Of a stretch of 64,000 nucleotides of DNA, positions 45,651 to 56,999 are shown one piece after another. Numbering within the stretch: position 1 is the first letter of the stretch; every line of letters begins with the position of its first letter. This DNA is from Ilex aquifolium (taxonomy: Eukaryota > Streptophyta > Magnoliopsida > Aquifoliales > Aquifoliaceae), in contig OX637395.1 in assembly GCA_951799425.1 (NCBI GenBank), positions 14,548,451 through 14,612,450 of the forward strand, written 5' to 3'. The translations under genes were made by a program, and so were the position numbers. Under the pieces are notes generated by a model that worked only from the letters and a program-made list of their open reading frames with translations, was not told the DNA's origin and searched no databases.

Positions 45651-46318
45651 CCAGATTGGTCTCTTACCTGGCTTTTGGCGTTCACTGCCTTTGACGAAGA
45701 AGAAGATGGAGAATGAGTTGAGAAGAGGGAGAACCAGACCCAGTTTGACGAAGAAGAAGCGGGAGAAAGAAAAGGGAGATTTCAGATGGGGATTTGAACA
45801 ACCAAAAACGATGTCGTTTTGGTAAGGGCTGTTAAAAAAAAAAAATTAAAAAAAGCACCGTAAAATGGTGCCGTTCCACTTAACCGCATAGCAAGCGGTT
45901 ACCTCCTTACCGCAGAGGAGCCGGACCCCTATTCACCACACTTTCTCAGTAGCCACTCTCTGCCCTTCTCCATCACCACACTCTTTCTCCGTGTCATCCC
46001 TGAAAAGTACATCAACAAATCAAAGGGAAAATAAATTCTATTGCAACACAATATAATGATTACATTCCAACTAGGTTGCTACTTTCATACTTGTCAATTA
46101 CTTGCAATTCTCTACTCTTTTTTATTTGAAGGTAAACTCTTGATCTTAACATAAATTTATTTTTGATTGTCTTATTTTGGATGAAATATTAGCTACTCAT
46201 TTTAGCTTTTAAAATTTTAATTGTGGTGAAGCTTCGCCTAATAATATTTATGTTCCTTCTTCATTTCTTGCTTTTTTATCAAGCTAGATTCAAATACATG
46301 AAAAATTGTGAGATTTTT

Positions 46319-46745
46319 TTTTTTTTTTGCGCCTAGTTAAACTAGATTGTCTACATACTCTTTGCAGGATAAAACCAATATAGTTCGGCATTTGATTATT
46401 TTTTTTATGGCTACGCCTAGTTAAACTAGGCTACCTACAAGGGTATCAGCCAACGTAGTACGAAATTTGGTAAAAAAATTGGTTTTTGATTTTTTGGTGG
46501 CTGCGCCTAGTTAAACTAGACTGCATACGTAGTTTTTGTGGGATCAAACCAACATAGTTCGAATTTTGATAGATATTTTTTTTTGTGGTTGCGCCTAGTT
46601 AGACTACCTACGTACCCTTTGTGGGATCAAGCCAACGTAGTTTGGAATTTGAAAGCAAAAATAAATTTTTTTGGTGGTGTTGGTTCCACCTAATTTAACT
46701 AGACTGCTTACGTAATTTTTGCAGGATCAAGCCAACATGGTTCAA
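46319..46745 (-). repeat. Tandem repeats of a Tat-type gypsy 3' region
   Basis: Five imperfect copies of a unit of about 85-100 bp contain GCGCCTAGTTAAACTAGACT, then TACGTA, then GGGATCAAGCCAACGTAGTT. Such arrays occur 3' of the integrase in Tat/Ogre-lineage Ty3/gypsy elements, which fits the domains immediately to the right. Confidence 0.75.
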
Positions 46746-46854
46746 CATCACCTGTTTTTCTTTATTCAAGCATAGATAATTTTAATGAAATTTCCATTGA
46801 CATATGGATGTATGCACTTCCCTTCAGAATTGAAATCTCATAAACTTATTTGGG

Positions 46855-47345
46855 AAACACTTTAGTGATGACGTATGGTCCTTCCCACTTTGGTTAAAAT
46901 TTTCCTTGCATCCTTTCTGTTATAACAATTGGTCATCTCATGATCAAGACTAAATCATAAACCGAGAATGATCTGAATTTGACCTTTTTATTGAGGGCAC
47001 CCGATACTTTGTCCTTGTGAATTTCAAGTCTTTGTTTGGCCCCAAGCATCAAACCCAATGGTTGCATTCACTAAGAATTTGGTAATTAGATGTGGGAACA
47101 CGTCTTTGGTACATGCATCGTTTAGATCTCTAAAATTTATACAGATCTGAAATTGTCCATTCTTTTTCTTAACATGCACAATTTTGTTTGCTAGTGGGAT
47201 ATTGAACCTCCTGAATAAAATCAACACTTTTTAATTCATCCAATTCAGCCTCACTTTGTGCAATTAGCTCCGACCGAAAATGATGCTGAACTTGACTTGC
47301 AGCGGCTTTCCCTCTGTCTGCAATTTGAGGTGGTGCTAGTTGAAC
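46855..47345 (-). pseudogene. Internally deleted Ty3/gypsy (Tat-like) pol fragment
   Basis: Reading minus from 47345: HHFRSELIAQSEAELDELKS then, after a one-base shift, VHVKKKNGQF, INFRDLND and TIGFDA, the N-terminal RT blocks of Tat elements. After about 47024 it jumps directly to KVKFRSFSVYDLVL and MQGKF.PKWEGPYV (about 47000-46860), the integrase C-terminal tail. RNase H and most of the integrase are therefore missing. It is dead. Confidence 0.75.
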
Positions 47346-49001
47346 ATTATTTATGAACTTTAGATCATATTCTGGTATGGAATTGTCTTCCTATTTCGTA
47401 TCCGAGGAATCTTCTATTTGATTTTCTTCAAAGGAAGCACAATTGACTTTTGAAATCCCTTTCAGATTTTCTTGTGCTTTAACTTTCTCCTCATTTTTCA
47501 AGACGATTTTCCTTTGAATTTCCTGCTTCAGCTTTCATTTCTTGTTCGCATTGGAATGTAGGCTTTGGAAAACCTCAAAGCCGTTGAAAAACTGAAACTC
47601 GAGATTTTTGCCCACTCTCCTCTTCAGTGAACATAGCTTGTTCTTTATCAGTCAAAACTATTGCCTTGGAAGAGTAAGTCCTAGAGATGTTAATTTCTAG
47701 CGAGTTATGACTTTCTTTTTCCCCTTCTTAAAGAAGACTTTGCTATTTTGGGTCCCAAATTGTACGTAGATATTGATGAAGGAAAATTGGATGTTCTATC
47801 TTCAAAGAAACAAATCTCTTTGTCTAACTTTCATCCTCTCCAAATGTGGTTGAGATTATAATGTCCTTAGGAATTGATTGATTTATCCTTCAAAGAGGAC
47901 ATGTATTAGTTGGTGTCACAATAATATTGAAACCCCTATAGCAGTAATATCACACAATTTTTATTTGTTATATTGATCTCTTCTATAGGGCTTAACATGT
48001 GAAGCAGAGAGATATCCAAGAGGGTGCATACACTGAAAGAGGAAGATGTGTTTGTCTGTGTGGATAAAACAAGAGGATAGTTTTTTATATTTTTATTAGT
48101 AAATTCTGAAATTTGAACATTGACAAGCAGTATTTGGTCTTTTCATTTTTTTTTTTTTGTGTATAACAAACACTATTTAGTACCCAACCAGAATCACTAG
48201 GGCAAGCACCAACTATGTACAATTCATCTTTTTTTTTTTGGTCGTAATATTAAGGTACAATTCATCTCAGAATTTCAATTTCAACATAATAAATCTTTGC
48301 CCAAAACTTAAAAAAAGCAGAACTAAGACATGAGAATGCTTAACTAGCATGCTTTTGCCATGGATCTATTACACCTCACTGTCTTAGTTTTGTTATCTTT
48401 TCATTGCTGATTCTGCAGTGATGGTATGAAGCTATTGTGAGTTTTACAGTATGGAAGCGATTTGGTGAAGGTAGACAACAAGCAATGGCTGGCTTGTGAC
48501 CAATCGAGAGCCATGACACTAAGCATGATGTTACAAGCCATAGATACATGCAGTTTGACGGCACCAAATTGTGCCTTGCTATAAATGTCACACTTCTACT
48601 TATCAAGTCTGGATTCAGTATGGATGTTGCCTCTCTATAATACTGCTACACAAATAACTATACACACGTAAGAAGTCGATTAGAAAAAAAAAAGACGGCT
48701 TATTGCACGAGGCTATTGCCAGTTAGTGTCTAAGGAGGTCCTGCACCTGCAGAGACTTTCCACAACACAAGAAGTCGATTACGTAATCAAAGTATAGCAC
48801 ACTTGTTTTCGGCAAGTGATGTATAATGCAACTTACCTGTTTTATTTATGACATGAAAATGACTTCAATTGTGGCAACTGATTTTAATAACCTATCCAAT
48901 GTGTGGGTGTAGCGAAATGTTAACCCCATGCTGGACTTGATCTTAGATCTCATTTTAGAATTTCTTTTCAGTTTAACAGCAAAACTTGTTAATTTTTTCA
49001 G
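47346..49001. other. Gypsy-derived and unassigned spacer upstream of BAHD exon
   Basis: Positions 47346-47800 may continue the gypsy element (acidic/Lys-rich broken frames). Poly-T tracts lie at 48150 and 48230. I looked for the first exon of a BAHD gene here on the plus strand and did not find it. Confidence 0.4.
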
Positions 49002-49958
49002 ATAAATGATTTTGAAGGAGGGGGTCTAGCCATTGGTCTAAGCTGCACCCACATGCAAGCAGACCTAACTTCTGCTACCCTACTTATGAAATTGTGGACT
49101 GAGGTTCATCGAGGTGTACTTGTTGCACACCCTCCACTCTTCCATCTACCTGACTCCAATTGCCGATATCCTCTGAGCATTGACACAAATTCAATCAGAT
49201 ACTCGCAAACAAAGTCCAAGGAAGAAGCTCCCTCAGTGAAGATGGCCACGGCTACATTCATATTTTCAAACTCAATGATCAAGCAGTGTCTCTCAGAAAT
49301 CCATTGTAAGTGCCCTGAAGCCACTCCATTCGATTTACTAGCAGCTCTGTTTTGGATGTGCATCGTGCGATTGAAGGTACCTCCACATGGTGGTAGTACG
49401 CACTCCCTATCTTTTTGTGTAGATTTCAGGAACCTCATGCATGGACGAGTCCCTCTCGGTTATTTTGGTAATGCTATACATATCTCACCATTGTCATTAA
49501 ATGCTGAGGTATTGAATGGTATTGGATTAGGACACATGGCAGGCCTCGTGCATCGACATGTGGCAGATCTCGAGGAAGAAGAGTTTTGGACAGTCCTAGA
49601 TTGGTTTGAATTACAAAAGGGAGACAGTAAGCAGTATCCACAACCATTTAGAATGTATGGCCCTGAATTGACATGCGTTAGCATGGAACACATGATCAAT
49701 CCAGGGGGGCGAAAAGATAGTACGAATCCATCGTTGATGTATGCAGTGATGTTCGAGAAGGACACAAAACCTGTCCACGTGACATATTATGTGGGGAATG
49801 TCAAAGGGGAAGGGTTGATTATGGTGATGCCTTCACCTGAGGACGGGCTCGGACGAACTGTGACGGTGACACTACCGGAGGAGCAGATGGCCAAGCTATG
49901 TGAGGACCAGACTATATTAGACTTACAGCCGACTATGCTCATCAGTGGCAGAAGATGA
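49002..49958 (+). CDS. CER2-like BAHD acyltransferase, second exon (first exon not seen)
   Basis: After the acceptor TTTTTTCAG at 48993-49001, an open frame of 318 codons plus stop encodes INDFEGGGLAIGLSCTHMQAD and onward. HMQAD (49050-49064) is the HxxxD motif of BAHD acyltransferases. Where most BAHDs have DFGWG, this protein has YYVGNVKGEG. The C-terminus (MYGPELTCVSMEHM, EGLIMVMPSPE, TVTVTLPEEQMAKL) resembles ECERIFERUM2/CER26-type proteins, which act with condensing enzymes in very-long-chain wax synthesis. That subfamily has two exons and about 420-430 residues, so about 110-150 N-terminal residues are missing. No exon 1 is found back to 45.9 kb, where transposons take over. Either the intron is very long or this is a truncated copy. 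The exon itself has no stops or frameshifts. Confidence 0.8.
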   Translation: MNDFEGGGLAIGLSCTHMQADLTSATLLMKLWTEVHRGVLVAHPPLFHLPDSNCRYPLSIDTNSIRYSQTKSKEEAPSVKMATATFIFSNSMIKQCLSEIHCKCPEATPFDLLAALFWMCIVRLKVPPHGGSTHSLSFCVDFRNLMHGRVPLGYFGNAIHISPLSLNAEVLNGIGLGHMAGLVHRHVADLEEEEFWTVLDWFELQKGDSKQYPQPFRMYGPELTCVSMEHMINPGGRKDSTNPSLMYAVMFEKDTKPVHVTYYVGNVKGEGLIMVMPSPEDGLGRTVTVTLPEEQMAKLCEDQTILDLQPTMLISGRR

Positions 49959-50084
49959 AACTTTTCTTACCAACCAATAAGTAAATGTGTTATGGAGTTT
50001 GTGAATTGTCTGTTGTTTGTCATGTTTATTGATATTTCTAACTGGCTTTATTTACAGATGGTGCTACATACATAGAATAGTCTG

Positions 50085-50290
50085 GTAAACAGGTGAAAAT
50101 GATGGGAAGCCTATCCATTTGGGAATGTAGAAAGGGAAGGGTGGATTATGGTGATGCCAAAGATGGAAATTTCATTTTGCTTAAACTGAGGAGATCAAAA
50201 CAATTGGTTTCCGTTAAAATGTGTGCGGATCACAATAGAGGTGACTAATACTGAGTATAGTCATATTGTGCAGGACAGAACACCATAATG
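50085..50290 (+). pseudogene. Decayed duplicate of the BAHD C-terminus
   Basis: Around 50127-50162, GGGAATGTAGAAAGGGAAGGG followed by TGGATTATGGTGATGCC repeats the functional exon's GNVKGEGLIMVMP coding stretch (49793-49831) with a few changes. Weaker similarity follows. It lies about 130 bp after the stop of the intact exon, suggesting a small local duplication. Confidence 0.55.
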
Positions 50291-51470
50291 CCTGAAAGTA
50301 AGGATTCTAGAATTTAGAATTACCAATATGAAATTGTATTACTCTCTTTTTTCCCTGATTAAGTCTAAATACAGTTTCGAAGAGAAATCTAAGGATAAAT
50401 TTTCATAAGGATTGCCATAGATTTCTGGACACTTTATTATATCTTACAGGTGATTTGCTGTGAACCCAACAACTAATTGTGTCTTTGATTCAAAGCTGCT
50501 ATCAATGCATATACTTGCGTTTGAAAGTTACAGATGTCTTAGGGATTATGGCTTTCAAGACTAATGGGGCTCTTCAGTTCTGAGAATTCAACCGTGGATT
50601 AACATGGTGATCTCAAATTATTAGCTTCTTTAATCATCTTTCTGCCAGTACGTATTTGATCAACAACTTACTAATCCATGTAATATGCCCCTTTATTATT
50701 CAGCGAGAACCTAAATACTTCCGAGAGCAGAAAGTACAAACATATATCATTTACTATTCATGACTTCTCTCTTTAATAACGCAGTAAGTGTTAATTATCC
50801 AACTACCGTTGTTTTGGATCTTATTTACCCAAACACCATAGTTTTACACTTATTACCAAACTACCATTTGAAAAAAAAAAAAACGTATTTTCACTACACG
50901 CTTTAAAAGGTAGAGTGATACTTAGGTGGATTAACACTAGCATGCACCAGCAGACACACCCTCTGGTGCACCTATAACATTCAGGGAGGAAAATCTATCC
51001 TCATCCTAAATATGTAAACATACCATATACATGAACGGATGAACCTGTAAGTTCACCTAGCAAACTAGATTTCCAACCAGCAAATAAGCTACCTTTTAGC
51101 ACATCCACCAAACTTGCCTAATAATCGACATGCTTGCTCCTTATGGAAAGTTTGTGATTTTATAAATCTTTATTCGTTCTAGTGTTCATCTACCATTGAA
51201 GTGAATCTCATAGAACACCCGATCATTAAAAACCAACCTCTGTAGAATCTTACTCAGTCAGAGACTGCCCAAACATTGATATTTTCACTCTGTCCAATAA
51301 TTTTCAAATCAATATCTCAATCTGTCAAGAATAATAAAGAAAATTCTCGAATTGATATGTCAGTAAGGCGATCATGTTTTCGATAACCCATATTCCAAAA
51401 TAGGGTTTTACAGATTATTCTTTTTGTATTACACACATACTCAGCATATTAACACTGCAATTATAGTTAC
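50291..51470. other. Intergenic; left part of a duplicated segment
   Basis: Positions about 50525-50760 are homologous to 57000-57235 (shared words include GGCTTT, TCTGAGAATTCAA, TAATCATCTTTCTGC and TATGCCC). Together with the exon at 51541-51725 this marks a duplicated block. The middle (50790-51360) is AT-rich and not shared. Confidence 0.6.
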
Positions 51471-51540
51471 ACTACCACAAAAGGCAACAGTATCCTGCTA
51501 CGGAAGATAAAAAAACAAAATCATGCATCACATCAAGCTG

Positions 51541-51725
51541 ATAACTCTTTTTTGGTGGTGGTGTATTAGCAAACCTCCACGAAACCTGATAAAGAGCCTC
51601 AGTAGTTTTCTCCCCCGCCACCTCACTGATGGGCACCGAATCAGAAATTTCTTTCAGGTCATCGTTTGTGAGATTCTCTTTCACGGAACCAATGTTATCA
51701 TGAAGATTCTTAATTTTAGTTGCTC
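51541..51725 (-). pseudogene. Duplicated last exon of aldo-keto reductase, stop lost
   Basis: On minus, after acceptor TTCGTAG, the exon encodes ATKIKNLHDNIGSV, then DDLKEISDSVPISEVAG and FANTPPPKK. It is about three-quarters identical to the final exon of the AKR gene at 57654-57838, including a similar 3' UTR. The stop is destroyed, so reading continues to 51472. No partner exons are found to its right before the LINE, so it is an orphan. Confidence 0.85.
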
Positions 51726-51952
51726 CTACGAAAATGCCAGGAGAGGATAAAAGCTAATTGAGGTCATCCTTTGTGCATTGATTTTTCTACTTATATTTAG
51801 ATCATCTGATTTATGAATTTCATTGGGTTAGGCCGTTAGGGTTTTGAAAATTTGAAATTTTTTTGTGGTTTTTGTTGTTTGAACAGATTTTTTGGGCCTT
51901 TTTTTTCACTAAGTTCACTGACATTATTTGTGTTTGTTGCTGTGCATAAACC

Positions 51953-52693
51953 TAGGGTGTAATACGTGTCGGGTTGAGTCATTTCGTGTCAGGTTGATAT
52001 CGAGTTTGTGTCAAAAATTTCAAAACTCAAACTTGACATGTTTAATAATCGTTGTCCATTAAATGGGTTATCCGAACTCGATTTGTTTGACACGTTTAAT
52101 AAACATGTCGTTTTCGGGTTAACACACATAACATGATTTATTTAACTTGTTTATTACACATAAAATAGACATGTTTCTACACCAGTTCATTACCATTAAA
52201 TACATCATTCAATCATTTATCCAAAATTTTAAATAATTTTTTTTACAAATAACATATCACATCTCATCAATGAAATTAACTAAAATGCATTCAAGTTTCA
52301 ACCTAAAAATTAAAACAAGAACTATACTAGTATACTGTCATAATAATGTTAAAAACTATACTTAGTCAATTATCATAATAGAAGTACGATCTAATAAGTA
52401 ATAATGTTAAGACTACATCAGTCATACATAATAGGTAAATTATACAGTCATAAACTGGTTAAATGGGTCTACAATGAGTTAGGTTGGGTTCGTATCCGAA
52501 TTCCGTCAACCCGTTTAAAATATACGGGTTAGTCAGGTTAAAATCGAGTTGACTTGATTTTGACATGAACCCGACATAATTTTTTTCATATTTAAGTGTG
52601 TTGACATGTTTTAACCCATTAACTCGTTTAATTTCGTATCCGATCCATTAATTTCGTGTTCGGTTCGTGTCGTGTCAAAAATTGACAACCCTA
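51953..52693. mobile_element. hAT-like MITE with perfect 8-bp TSD
   Basis: This 741-bp element starts TAGGGTGTAATACGTGTCGG and ends TTGACAACCCTA, the inverted terminus. It is flanked by perfect CATAAACC (51945-51952 and 52694-52701). Internally it repeats GGGTTAACCCG- and GTGTCGTGTCAAA-like words, and no coding is present. This is the size and ending pattern of common plant hAT-derived MITEs. Confidence 0.9.
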
Positions 52694-53257
52694 CATAAAC
52701 CTTAGTCTCACAGTCTCCCCAATCTCACGTGAAACTTTAATTTGGGAAAAATTTTAATTTGAAACATTCCCTAGTTTGGGATTTTATCTTTAGATCTAGA
52801 TTTTTTTTATTTTGTTTACTCTCTTTTTTTGTTTTGGTTATTTACACTCATTTTTTTGTTATTTAGGAAAACGAGTAGTTTGGAGTATTCTTCTAGCAGT
52901 GGGAATGAATTAGATCCTAATGATCACACTCTCGTATGGAAGTACACTATAAAATTAGACAAAACTGTAGGGGGGGAAATATTAAATTTAAATGCAACTA
53001 TTGTCAACAAAGTTTTAAATTGGAGGCATCAGACCTTTCAGTCCTCTAGCCCAAGCAATAGCGAAGGTCTCTTCGAGATAGGTGTTCACGAATATGCTCT
53101 CGAGAGTGTCATTTGTTGGTGTTGTGGATGGCTTGCCCTTTTCCGACGCATTTTACTTGTCAAGCCTATTGAGAATGTAGATGTAAGCGGTGAAAACGTG
53201 TCTGTCTCTCACGTTGGTTGATGAGTATGATTTCTATATTCTGCCTTCTCCTTCCTA

Positions 53258-54990
53258 AAAAATGAACAAACTAACTAGACAGACTTGGAATATATTGGAG
53301 GGATCTTCGCTTTGGGCAAAGGTGTTCAGGTGTAAGTTTCTGAGGGGGAGACATATGCTTAGGTGTGTTGGGGTTGGTGGTTCTAAATGCTTCCGAATGT
53401 TGAAACCTTGGTTTGAGCAGGTGGTGAACAGTTCTTTGGTTTTGGTGGGGAATGGACAGAGCACTGATTTCTGGTGTGATCCATGGATGGATTCTGGTCC
53501 CTTGTTGCAGAGGATTGAAGGGGTGCCTGTTTCTTTCCCCACTCTTGCTGAGGTTTTTTATGGAGCTCAATGGCATTTGGAGGAAGTGTCTCTGTTGTTG
53601 GGGGACTAACTGTGTTATGAGATTCTTTCTTCTAGTGTATCATTTTCCAATATAGAGGATATAAAGGTGTGGAAGCATATTATCTCTGGTTCTTTTTCTA
53701 TAAAGTCTGTGTGGCATCAGGTGAGACAGAAAAGGATTCAGAGTGCAGTGGCTAAATGCATTTGGAAGCAAGGAGTATTGCCCAGTGCTCAACTGTGTGC
53801 TTGGAAGGTTCATAAGGATGCATTAACTGTTGATAGTAGAATTCGAAGATTGGGAATTTCATTGGTTAGTTGTTGTAGTTTATGTGGCAGATAGGAGGAA
53901 ACGATTTCTCATATTTTCATTGATTGTGGTTTTGCTTTGTCGGTTTGGAGGTGTTTAGCTAGAATTTTTAGTTTTCAAATCATTGATGGGGAAGCACCAA
54001 TTATGAGATTTTTTAGAATTGCTAGAATCTTTAAGTCTCATACTTTGAGTCATGGGATTGCAAGAGGGGTCCCTTTGCTTGTTTTTTGGTTTATCTGGAA
54101 AGAAAGATGCCGCAGAAGATTTGAAGGGGTCAAAATGACTCTTTATGCAATTTTCTTGCAGATTATGAGGGTGATTAGATATCAGGCTTTTGCGGTAAAA
54201 CCCAAGATAACAGATAAAGGAAGATGATTGGAATTGTTGGCTGATCTCAGAGTTGGTGCTGTGCATTCAATAATTTCTAAAGCAGTATGGGTGAAATGGT
54301 ATCCTCCCCCAAAGGATTCTTTGAAACTCAATGTGGATGGAGCTTCAGAAGATGCGACTGGTTTGGCTGGGGGTGGTATGGTGTTGAGGAATGCTGAAGG
54401 TCGTATGGTAGCTGCTGCTTCAGTTTTTTATGGGGAAGGCTCTAACATGCAGGTTGAGTGTAAGGCTTTGTTTGATGGCCTGAATTTGGTGCTGCAGTAT
54501 GGGCTAGGGGATTACCCTTTACTGATTGAATCTGATTCTCAGATTCTGGTGATGATGGTTCATGGGAAGGCTGCGATTCCATGGAAATGTAGAAGGGTTT
54601 TAAGGAGAATTTGTGAGATATTGGGGAGTTTGGATGCTAGAATGTCTCACATATATCGTGAAGCTAACGAGGTAGCAGACTTTTTGGCTTCGTATGTTGT
54701 TCAGTCGAGGAGGTCCATTGATTTCTCGCTGAGGAGTTTGCCTACAGAAGGAAAATTATTGTTGCTGCATGATCAGCCTGGATGGCCAGTGGTGAGAAGG
54801 AAGAAGATTGTGATTGTGCACGGGCTTTTGCCATAGTAGGTCTGATGGTTTTGTAATGGCTTGTAAGGAGTTTTGTATTCTTGATTTTGTTTTGAAGGAT
54901 TAAAGCCAATTAAGGCTTTAGTCTTATTTGATTCTTGTAATTCTTTGCATTCATGAAATAAAAATTCTTTCTTTCGTTAAAAAAAAAATG
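53258..54990 (+). mobile_element. LINE 3, 5'-truncated, nearly intact reading frame with RNase H
   Basis: A single frame runs from about 53262 to 54836 and is broken only by TAA 53607, TAG 53892 and TGA 54225, with no frameshift. Order: the RT-connection region (NGQSTDFWCDPWMDSG), the Cys-His region (CCSLCGR, then HIFIDCGFAL), and RNase H (LNVDGASEDATG, VECKALFDGL, IESDSQ, then YREANEVADFLASY). The A-tail is at about 54979-54988. Same family as LINE 2. The RT fingers/palm and the endonuclease are absent. Confidence 0.85.
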
Positions 54991-55034
54991 TGCTTCGATC
55001 AAAGGCACTCCGATACCTAAGTCAATAAGTGTAT

Positions 55035-56922
55035 GAAGAGAAGGTTGTGCATACTTTTTACTGTGCATCCTCGACCCTTTATATATTGTCTCTCTTCTCA
55101 TTAGGGTTTCCTTAATTGACAATGGAAGGTGACACACCTCCTATCAATCTAAGATATTTATTAGGGATTGTTGAAATCTCTCCACACGCTCCCTCTGTTG
55201 AGCTCTTCCCGAGCCTATGATTACGCTTATTCATTATACCTAAATCCCCTGATTGTAAGCATTCTCCTAGTTTAAGGTTGTTCTGAATGGAGCTTGGCCT
55301 TATCGAAACTGAGCTCTTACTTCTTCTACCAAGCTCTCAATGACTCAGTTCGACATCATGAACCGAGTATTCACTGTTTGGTTCGGCTTCTATTTCACTG
55401 TTCTCCCACGTGATCTGTCTCATCATTCTCACGTGAGTGCATTAATTGTTCCCTACAAGTGACACAATTTTATGCCCCTTCAGTAGACATTATCTTATTC
55501 TATTTTCCTTGGGCCCGAACATTAATGGGGATTGAACATGTGGGTGTATTGATGTGATGAGTGATAGGAAATGATTAGTTATATTGTCACACTCTACATT
55601 GGGACCCACACCAAATCCCAAAAAAGTCGACTGAAGACATGACTCTTGTTGATGTGGACTGGTCGGGTGGTGCATCATTTAATAATCGATGTGCACCTCA
55701 TAAATGCTTGGCACAACTCATTAAATGCATGACAGAGGCCATTAAATGTTCAGACAATACACATTGAATGGTCGATCCACCGAGCAAGGTAATTATTACG
55801 ACGTTTGACCCCGAGTAACCGCTAGTCTTCTCAGGCCTAATAAATGTGTGGCTCGAGGGAGCCACTAATTACTCACCTCTAGGGATGTACTATTTTTTGA
55901 ATTGATGTGACTCACAAAGTGTCATGACATCATTTCTCAAGTTATAAATAGCCCAAATGATTGGGTTTAAGGTATGCAAGTGTAACCCAACTTACATAAT
56001 ATTCTCAATGCTCTCAAACTAAATACCGACTGACTTAGGCATCAGAGGGGACATGACATATCTTTGACCTCCTTCTAGCCTTGTTCCTTATTATAGGAAT
56101 CTCACGAACAGCCAGGTGTCGCTATCTCAACTATTGCGTAGGATTCATCTCATGCAATTTGTTGTTGTCTATGGAAAACTACGAACACAGTTCCCACGTA
56201 GCAGATACCATGGCGAACACCTATTCTCATGGCAATGCAGAGGAAAAACTTCGTGCATGAAGTAAGAAAGTCATTTTGTCCCCTATTTCGTCAGTGTCCA
56301 AGTCCGTGGCACAGATGGAGAGCATCCGTTGTAACTCCCAGCAGCGTACCCAACACACCGACCAGGCCCTCGACCTTAAAGGGGGAAGACTCCTTGCTCA
56401 CGAGCAGGTCGATCTGATCGAATCGAATAACGGCTGGGCGATCAGCTAAAAAAAATAGAACAAGATAATGTCTACTGAAGGGGCATAAAATTGTGCCACG
56501 CGTAGGGAGCAATTAATGCACTCGCATGAGAATGATGAGACAGATTACGTTGGGGAACAGTGAAATAGAAGCCGAACCAAACAGTGAATACTCAATTCAT
56601 GATGCCGAGCTGAGTCATTGAGATCTCAGTAGAAGAAACAAGAGCTAAGTTTCGATAAGACCGAGTTCTATTCGGAACAACCTTAAACTAGCGGAATGCC
56701 TACAATTTGGGGATTTAGGTATAACGAATAAGGTAATCATCGGCTCGAGAAGTGCTAGTCAACAAAGGGTGTGGAGAGATTTCAGCAATCCCTAACAAAT
56801 ATCCCAGATTGATAGGAGTTATGCCACCTTGCATTGTCAATTAAGGGAACCCTAACGAGAAGAGAGACACTATATAAAGAGTTGAGGATGCATAGTAAAA
56901 AGTATGCACAACCTTCAACCTT
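55035..56922. mobile_element. Gypsy-like fragment with about 470-bp inverted arms
   Basis: Arms 55035-55498 and 56450-56922 are inverted copies (for example GACATTATCTT near 55490 against AAGATAATGTC near 56464, and matching TATATATTGTCTCTCTTCTC / TATA regions). Between them, 55500-56445 ends with CTGACTTAGGCATCAGAGGG, a degenerate PBS-like TGTTGTTGTCTATGG (about 56160-56175), and then ATG with a short gag-like frame. It looks like a Tat-type gypsy LTR and leader next to an inverted second copy. Exact borders are not resolved. Confidence 0.65.
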
Positions 56923-56999
56923 CAGTAAAAAGTACACACAATGATTTAAGGTTGCTAATTTTGGTACGTTACCGTTATCGTAGTCATATCCCAATTGAG

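Larger units (their letters stand above)
42185..45928. mobile_element. 3.7-kb MULE-like non-autonomous element with long TIRs
   Basis: Termini GGGTCCGGCTCCTCTGCGGT and its inverse extend as inverted arms of about 115-130 bp (42185-42310 and 45800-45928), containing GTAACCGCTTGCTATGCGGT and GGCACCGTTTTACGGTGC palindromic segments. Flanks CTATCCACC (42176-42184) and CTATTCACC (45929-45937) are a 9-bp duplication with one mismatch. No transposase is visible; inside are short tandem repeats and a LINE fragment. Long TIR plus 9-bp TSD fits the Mutator-like superfamily. Confidence 0.88.

Noticed and set aside
49106-49765. Minus-strand frames of 110 and 101 codons
   Set aside because: They are antisense shadows of the CER2-like BAHD exon.
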